Positions 6,426 to 10,045 of a DNA stretch of 10,045 nucleotides are shown piece by piece. Each line of letters opens with the position of its first letter. Position 1 is the first letter of the stretch. This DNA comes from Crocinitomicaceae bacterium (GTDB lineage Bacteria; Bacteroidota; Bacteroidia; Flavobacteriales_G; Salibacteraceae). The stretch lies in assembly GCA_018623405.1 (NCBI GenBank), contig JAAZVO010000083.1, positions 1 through 10,045 on the forward strand, written 5' to 3'. The position numbers and the translations under genes were made by a program. Under the pieces are notes generated by a model. The model was given only the letters and a program-made list of their open reading frames with translations. It did not search any database and had not been told where the DNA came from.

Positions 6426-7058
6426 ATGAAAAAGCTACTTTTTTCCTTGTTAGTTTTTGCTCCGATACTTGGTTTCTCGCAAATTTCACCTTTTACCCTA
6501 GGGCCGGTAGTAGGTTTTAATCAGGCTACATTATCAACCGATATAAACACTTATGTAGAAAGTGCAAGGGCAGGTATGCAAGGAGGTTTATTTGCTAGGC
6601 TTACGCTAAAAAAGCTCATTATTCAGCCTGAGGCCTTTATAGGTTTAAAGCGAGGAGACATTGATTTTACTTATTCTCCAACAGGAAGCAGTGGTCAAAA
6701 ATTTGACGCCACTCAAGAGTTAAAGCTTACAACATTAGATGTACCTCTTATGATTGGATATCAATTATTAGATATTCCGTTATTAAAAATTAGGGCCAAT
6801 GCAGGCCCTGTTGCCTCTATAGTGCTAAATAGGGATGTAACAATTTCAAAAAACGAATTACCTAATACATCAATCCCAAATGGAGAAATTGTGGAGTTAA
6901 AAGATGAAGCGGCTTACAGTTTTCAAGCAGGTTTAGGTATTGATGTATGGAAACTCGCACTTGACGCGAGATATAACTTTGGAATAAGTTATATTGATTT
7001 GAACCAAGAAGTTAGGAATAACCTATTTACCATAAACCTAGGGCTCAAGTTGTTGTAA
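6426..7058 (+). CDS. outer-membrane beta-barrel protein (PorT/porin_2-like family) in the two-component operon
   Basis: 210 residues starting with a signal peptide (M-K-K-L-L-F-S-L-L-V-F-A-P-I-L-G-F-S-Q, cleavage after about residue 19). The rest alternates short amphipathic strands with turns: G-P-V-V-G-F-N-Q near the start, I-I-Q-P-E-A-F-I-G-L-K, L-D-V-P-L-M-I-G-Y, A-N-A-G-P-V-A-S, and a closing strand I-N-L-G-L-K-L-L. This is the layout of the small eight-stranded barrel family (OMP_b-brl_2-like) common in Bacteroidota. The ATG lies two bases after the regulator stop, so it is the third gene of the operon and is probably made whenever the kinase and regulator are. It could be an output or a sensor partner of the system; specific transport or adhesion functions cannot be read from the sequence. 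Confidence 0.85.
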   Translation: MKKLLFSLLVFAPILGFSQISPFTLGPVVGFNQATLSTDINTYVESARAGMQGGLFARLTLKKLIIQPEAFIGLKRGDIDFTYSPTGSSGQKFDATQELKLTTLDVPLMIGYQLLDIPLLKIRANAGPVASIVLNRDVTISKNELPNTSIPNGEIVELKDEAAYSFQAGLGIDVWKLALDARYNFGISYIDLNQEVRNNLFTINLGLKLL

Positions 7059-7062
7059 AAAA

Positions 7063-7092
7063 AAGCCCTCACAATATCAAATGTGAGGGTTT
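7063..7092. terminator. bidirectional terminator between convergent genes
   Basis: Arms CCCTCACA (7066-7073) and TGTGAGGG (7082-7089) with an eight-base loop, extended by a G-T and two A-T pairs. The A-run before the stem gives a strong U-tract for the minus-strand gene, and a T-run after it (7097-7102) serves the plus-strand operon. It separates the barrel gene ending at 7058 from the convergent one ending at 7114. An AT-only inverted repeat (TTTTAAGA/TCTTAAAA, 7099-7119) overlaps the latter's stop codon. Confidence 0.85.
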
Positions 7093-7113
7093 CCAATTTT
7101 TTAAGACTTTATC

Positions 7114-7908
7114 TTAAAATGCGATTCCAATTGAGAAATTCATTAACCTAACTGCCGGTAGTGCAGAGTTATATTCTACAATGGCGCCATCATTGGTGCT
7201 TTTTCCTGTAACATTAATTTCAGCTCCATTTAGTATTGGAAAGTCAGTAACTTCTGTTAGTTGGTTTTCCAAACTCTCTGCAGCATTTTCCCAATTTGGA
7301 ATTAGGTCTGCAGGAATTCCAATTGGTAAAGAGTTTAAGCCTAAATCCCCTGTTACATCAATGGTGGAGTTAACTCCACCCCATGCTAAAGAAATCCATT
7401 TTACATCTATACAAAATATTTTCCCAAATATTTTTTGGGTCCCTAATGCTAATCCATAATTATTTCTACTGATATCTCCTTCTAACCCGAGATCTGCTGA
7501 GTATCCATAATCTGGCAATTCATATGTATAGCCTCCTGAATAATTGTTTTTTGAAATATCTAAAAACCCGGCAACATAAAATCCTCTTGGAGTATCTTTT
7601 GAAATATTTGGATAAAATCGAACCTCTGGTCCAAATTGCCATCCAGAAATCGTAGGTGCAGAAAGGTTTCCGAAGTCTACTGCAAAAGGAGGGTCAAAAG
7701 AACCTTCCAAGCTATAGGTGAAATTGATAGCTCCTGTAAGTCTTGGAATTATAACCCTTTCATAACTAAGGGGTAGTTGAATAGGGGCGCCAAGCCCAAG
7801 TTGTACAACGGGTCTTAGTGGTCTAACTTTTACTACATTTTTTTGAGCCATCAATGAATTGCTCATAACAAATGCTGCCACCATTAGCGTAAAAATTTTT
7901 GTTTTCAT
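7114..7908 (-). CDS. outer-membrane beta-barrel protein, paralogue 1
   Basis: 264 residues with a signal peptide (M-K-T-K-I-F-T-L-M-V-A-A-F-V-M-S-N-S-L-M-A-Q). The mature protein shows barrel strands with aromatic girdles (G-W-Q-F-G-P-E-V-R-F-Y-P, G-F-Y-V-A-G-F-L, R-N-N-Y-G-L-A-L-G) and ends R-L-M-N-F-S-I-G-I-A-F, with the terminal Phe expected by the BAM machinery. It is clearly homologous to the product of the gene just upstream (8014-8847) at both ends. A stretch around 190-250 contains a probable helical loop (W-E-N-A-A-E-S-L-E-N-Q-L) and differs strongly from the paralogue. I cannot name a specific function. It has its own -7 box, so it can be transcribed apart from its neighbour. Confidence 0.85.
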   Translation of the reverse strand: MKTKIFTLMVAAFVMSNSLMAQKNVVKVRPLRPVVQLGLGAPIQLPLSYERVIIPRLTGAINFTYSLEGSFDPPFAVDFGNLSAPTISGWQFGPEVRFYPNISKDTPRGFYVAGFLDISKNNYSGGYTYELPDYGYSADLGLEGDISRNNYGLALGTQKIFGKIFCIDVKWISLAWGGVNSTIDVTGDLGLNSLPIGIPADLIPNWENAAESLENQLTEVTDFPILNGAEINVTGKSTNDGAIVEYNSALPAVRLMNFSIGIAF

Positions 7909-7932
7909 ACAAAGAGGTTTAAAAGTTTAAAA

Positions 7933-7940
7933 CAAAAGTA
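7933..7940 (-). promoter_or_regulatory. -7 box for barrel paralogue 1
   Basis: Minus-strand TACTTTTG is an exact TAnnTTTG match, 24 bases upstream of the ATG at 7908. A 12-base perfect palindrome TAGGTTAACCTA (7951-7962) starts 10 bases upstream and may be a regulator site. It shares the GTTAA core seen in front of the two-component operon. Confidence 0.5.
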
Positions 7941-8013
7941 GAATGAATGTTAGGTTAACCTATACGGTGATCTACTTAATTTCAATATGTAAAAGTTCGT
8001 AAACTGTAAGTTC

Positions 8014-8847
8014 TTAAAAAGAAAACCCAATGGTAAAATTCAATAGCCTTACAAACGGAACTGGGGTTTTCACATTCATTTTACCTGAAGTGGTGGTTGT
8101 TTCGCTAGTTACTTTTGGGTCAACTACAGGTATTTCAACTGCATCAATTTCATCTTGAAATTCGGTAACAAGCTTTTCCCAAGTGGGTAGTTTTTCATTG
8201 GTGGCGTCAACTAGTGCAAGTCCGTCTGCAGCAAGCTGGTTATTTACTTGACCTAACTCAATTAAGTTTCCATCTACCTCAATTCCAAAGTTTCCTGACC
8301 CCCATCCAACTCCAAACCAAGTTATGTCTAAACAAAAGTTGCCAAAAAGCCATTGTTTACCAATCCCTAAACCATAGTTTATGTAATTTCCATATCCTCC
8401 AACTTCAAGATCAACAGCATAAGGAATATTTGAGCCTAAACCCAACTCTAAAGTAGTTTCATACAGAAAGTCTGAATTTAATGAAGTTTCCGAATAATTG
8501 AAAAATCCTTGAGCATAAAACCCTGTTAACTCTTCTTTTTTCCCAAAATACCACCTTACTTCAGGGCCCACCTTCCATGAAGATAAACTCATGTTTGAAA
8601 ACCCTAACTCTCCTACATCAAAATAATTTGTGTTGTCAAACTCGCCTTGCAGTTGGTAAGATGCGTTCAGTTGGGCTGTGAGCGATGAAAAAATCACTCT
8701 TTCATAAGCAACTGGAAAAGAAATAGGAATTCCTAAAACAGCATTTCCTATAGGTCTTACAGGTTTAACCTTTAACACATTGTTTTGGCTAAAGGCAGAA
8801 AACCCTATCAAAACAATCAAAATAAATGAGGAAAGCTTTTTTATCAA
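8014..8847 (-). CDS. outer-membrane beta-barrel protein, paralogue 2
   Basis: 277 residues. It starts at TTG (8847), as no in-frame ATG lies upstream, and the signal peptide M-I-K-K-L-S-S-F-I-L-I-V-L-I-G-F-S-A-F-S-Q begins exactly there. Shared with paralogue 1 are V-L-K-V-K-P-V-R-P after the signal, P-V-A-Y-E-R-V-I-F, W-K-V-G-P-E-V-R-W-Y, the G-F-Y-A-Q-G-F-F strand, N-Y-G-L-G-I-G, F-C-L-D-I-T-W and the end R-L-L-N-F-T-I-G-F-S-F. Between about 205 and 260 lies an acidic, Thr-rich, poorly conserved segment (P-T-W-E-K-L-V-T-E-F, then S-E-T-T-T-T-S-G). It begins 43 bases after the stop of the dehydrogenase-like gene on the same strand, so it may be co-transcribed with it. Role unknown; a tandem duplication is the likely origin of the pair. 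Confidence 0.85.
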   Translation of the reverse strand: MIKKLSSFILIVLIGFSAFSQNNVLKVKPVRPIGNAVLGIPISFPVAYERVIFSSLTAQLNASYQLQGEFDNTNYFDVGELGFSNMSLSSWKVGPEVRWYFGKKEELTGFYAQGFFNYSETSLNSDFLYETTLELGLGSNIPYAVDLEVGGYGNYINYGLGIGKQWLFGNFCLDITWFGVGWGSGNFGIEVDGNLIELGQVNNQLAADGLALVDATNEKLPTWEKLVTEFQDEIDAVEIPVVDPKVTSETTTTSGKMNVKTPVPFVRLLNFTIGFSF

Positions 8848-8890
8848 AATGAATTTTAAATAAGATTCAAAAATGAGAAAAAACTAGTTA

Positions 8891-9679
8891 TCATAAACTT
8901 GGAGTTCTTCCTCCATCTACAGGAACGTTTATTCCATTGATGTATGCTCCTGACGGAGAAGCTAAAAATGTAATGGCGTTAGCCACTTCTTCAGGCTTTG
9001 CAACCCTATTTAGCGGAACTTGCTGCGCCATTGCTTCTAAAACCGCATCAACACTTTTACCAGTTTTTTTCGATTTGTTTTCAGCTATACTTTTTAGTCT
9101 TTCTGTATCGGTTGCACCCGGTAAAACGTTGTTTACAGTAATGCCAAATTCGCCTAATTCATTAGCAAGGGTTTTACTCCAATTGGCTACAGCACCTCTT
9201 ATGGTATTAGATACTCCCAAATTAGGAAGAGGTGCTTTTACAGATGTAGATATTACATTAATAATTCTGCCATAACCTGAGGTTTTCATGCCTTCAAAAC
9301 AAGCTTGCACCAAAAGGTGATTACAAATTAAATGTTGGTTAAAAGCCACCCTAAACTCTTCAATTGGTGCATCAATAGCCTTCCCTCCGGGAGGGCCGCC
9401 GGTATTATTCACCAAAATATTTGCATTCTGCAGCAACTTTTTATTTGCAGCAAGTACACTTTGTAAATTAGAGGGGTCGGCAAAGTCGGCAACTAAGTAT
9501 TCATGATGTTGCTCCGAACCACAAGCCAAAATATTTTTTACCTCTTCGAGCTTTGCTTCATTTCTTGCAATTAAAATAATGTTAGCGCCATTTAAGGCCA
9601 TTTCAATGGCTGTAGCTTTTCCAATTCCCTGTGTACTTCCACAAACCACCGCGTTTTTTCCTGATAGATTTAAATCCAT
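8891..9679 (-). CDS. short-chain dehydrogenase/reductase-like protein lacking the usual Tyr-Lys pair
   Basis: 262 residues with the Rossmann fold of the SDR family: nucleotide-binding G-S-T-Q-G-I-G (14-20), A-R-N at 38-40, acidic D-F-A-D (65-68), N-N-T-G-G (91-95), the I-I-N-V-I-S strand with Ser144, and the N-V-L-P-G-A-T-D-T segment (184-192). Where classical members have Y-x-x-x-K, aligned 13 residues after Ser144, this protein has Ser157-N-T-I-Arg161, so the proton-relay Tyr and Lys are both absent. I recall a recognised FabG-like SDR-like subgroup with this trait. It may act by a different mechanism or not as a reductase. It is divergent from 3-hydroxyanthranilate dioxygenase over a 61-base gap, which hints at a role in kynurenine or aromatic metabolism. 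A standard 3-oxoacyl-ACP reductase role is unlikely. Confidence 0.85.
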   Translation of the reverse strand: MDLNLSGKNAVVCGSTQGIGKATAIEMALNGANIILIARNEAKLEEVKNILACGSEQHHEYLVADFADPSNLQSVLAANKKLLQNANILVNNTGGPPGGKAIDAPIEEFRVAFNQHLICNHLLVQACFEGMKTSGYGRIINVISTSVKAPLPNLGVSNTIRGAVANWSKTLANELGEFGITVNNVLPGATDTERLKSIAENKSKKTGKSVDAVLEAMAQQVPLNRVAKPEEVANAITFLASPSGAYINGINVPVDGGRTPSL

Positions 9680-9696
9680 AGCAAAATTTTATGGTT

Positions 9697-9726
9697 CAAA
9701 GTAAGGTTTTATATCTTTATGCCAAA
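9697..9726 (-). promoter_or_regulatory. putative promoter of the SDR-like gene
   Basis: On the minus strand TTTG (9723-9726) is followed after 18 bases by TTACTTTG (9697-9704), one mismatch from TAnnTTTG. It leaves a short leader before the ATG at 9679. It overlaps the candidate plus-strand promoter of the dioxygenase, so the two genes probably share control. Confidence 0.45.
9712..9719 (+). promoter_or_regulatory. putative -7 box for 3-hydroxyanthranilate dioxygenase
   Basis: TATCTTTA fits TAnnTTTG with one mismatch and lies 21 bases before the ATG at 9741, giving a leader of about 15 bases. No clear TTTG lies 17-20 bases upstream. Confidence 0.35.
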
Positions 9727-9740
9727 CCAAAAAATAAGGC

Positions 9741-10045
9741 ATGGCCATAAAAAGACCCTTTAATTTAAAGCAGTGGATTGAAGATAACCGAGACATTTTA
9801 AAACCTCCGGTAGGCAATAAAAACCTGTATGCTGATGCTGGTGATTACATAGTTATGATTGTTGGAGGTCCTAACGCTAGAAAAGATTATCACTTTAATG
9901 AAACAGAGGAGTTGTTTTACCAACTTGAAGGTGATATTTTGGTAAAAATTCAAGAAGATGGTAAATCAGTTGATGTACCAATAAAAGAAGGAGAAATGTT
10001 TTTGCTGCCTGGTAATGTTCCGCATTCTCCAATTAGGCCTGCCAA
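9741..10045 (+). CDS. nbaC: 3-hydroxyanthranilate 3,4-dioxygenase, N-terminal part (cut by window end)
   Basis: Open from ATG 9741 to the window edge (101 complete codons of a family that is usually about 175 residues in bacteria). The translation has the signature G-G-P-N-A-R-K-D-Y-H-F-N-E-T-E-E-L-F-Y-Q and F-L-L-P-G-N-V-P-H-S-P-I-R. The numbering matches the Cupriavidus enzyme: metal ligands His51, Glu57 and His95, and substrate-binding Arg47 and Arg99. It is an Fe(II) cupin dioxygenase that opens the ring of 3-hydroxyanthranilate with O2 to 2-amino-3-carboxymuconate 6-semialdehyde, in the cytosol. The product leads to quinolinate/NAD or, after decarboxylation, to the substrate of the aldehyde dehydrogenase at 1821-3263. 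The second half, with the rubredoxin-like iron site of bacterial members, lies outside the window. Confidence 0.95.
   Translation, partial: MAIKRPFNLKQWIEDNRDILKPPVGNKNLYADAGDYIVMIVGGPNARKDYHFNETEELFYQLEGDILVKIQEDGKSVDVPIKEGEMFLLPGNVPHSPIRPA

Noticed and set aside
7951..7962. Palindrome TAGGTTAACCTA as a further site for the GTTAA-binding regulator
   Set aside because: It shares the GTTAA core but is a single inverted site rather than phased direct repeats, so membership in the same regulon is not supported enough to list as a feature.
1..10045. CRISPR array, insertion sequence, integrase, phage or defence genes
   Set aside because: No regularly spaced repeats, transposase motifs, terminal inverted repeats or nuclease/helicase signatures were seen on either strand.

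Overview
The window looks like chromosomal DNA of an AT-rich member of the Bacteroidota, most likely a flavobacterium-like organism. The signs are a type IX secretion (T9SS) sorting domain, a cysteine-containing Bacteroidota-style OmpA domain, many small outer-membrane beta-barrels ending in Phe or Leu, and promoter -7 boxes of the TAnnTTTG type, several with a TTTG element 17-18 bases upstream.

Layout. (1) Positions 1-1673 (+ strand) are a stretch of broken genes: the C-terminal end of a TPR protein, a 5'-truncated OmpA domain directly behind an in-frame TAA, an orphan T9SS sorting domain with a frameshift, and an outer-membrane barrel gene with a frameshift at a C-run. It ends at a palindromic terminator. 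(2) A tRNA-Leu(CAA) lies on the minus strand at 1706-1787, with its 3' end facing the broken genes. (3) An intact aldehyde dehydrogenase (1821-3263, minus) closely resembles 2-aminomuconate 6-semialdehyde dehydrogenase. (4) A signalling locus follows. A secreted, very acidic protein (3398-3979, minus) is divergent from an operon (4122-7058, plus) of sensor histidine kinase, OmpR-family response regulator and an outer-membrane barrel. The shared intergenic region carries GTTAA repeats at 10-11 base steps, a likely response-regulator operator. (5) Two paralogous outer-membrane barrel genes (7114-7908 and 8014-8847, minus) follow a convergent bidirectional terminator. (6) An unusual short-chain dehydrogenase-like protein without the usual Tyr/Lys pair (8891-9679, minus) is divergent from the start of 3-hydroxyanthranilate 3,4-dioxygenase (9741 to the window end, plus).

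How they fit together. The dioxygenase and the aldehyde dehydrogenase are non-consecutive steps of the kynurenine (tryptophan) degradation route: 3-hydroxyanthranilate to aminocarboxymuconate semialdehyde, then, after a decarboxylation not encoded here, 2-aminomuconate semialdehyde to 2-aminomuconate. About 6.5 kb of envelope and signalling genes separate them. The kinase, regulator, barrel and acidic secreted protein look like one envelope-sensing circuit. The intact genes are well-formed members of known families. The less ordinary material is the gene graveyard, the phased operator and the atypical dehydrogenase-like gene. I did not see a clearly new defence or mobile system.
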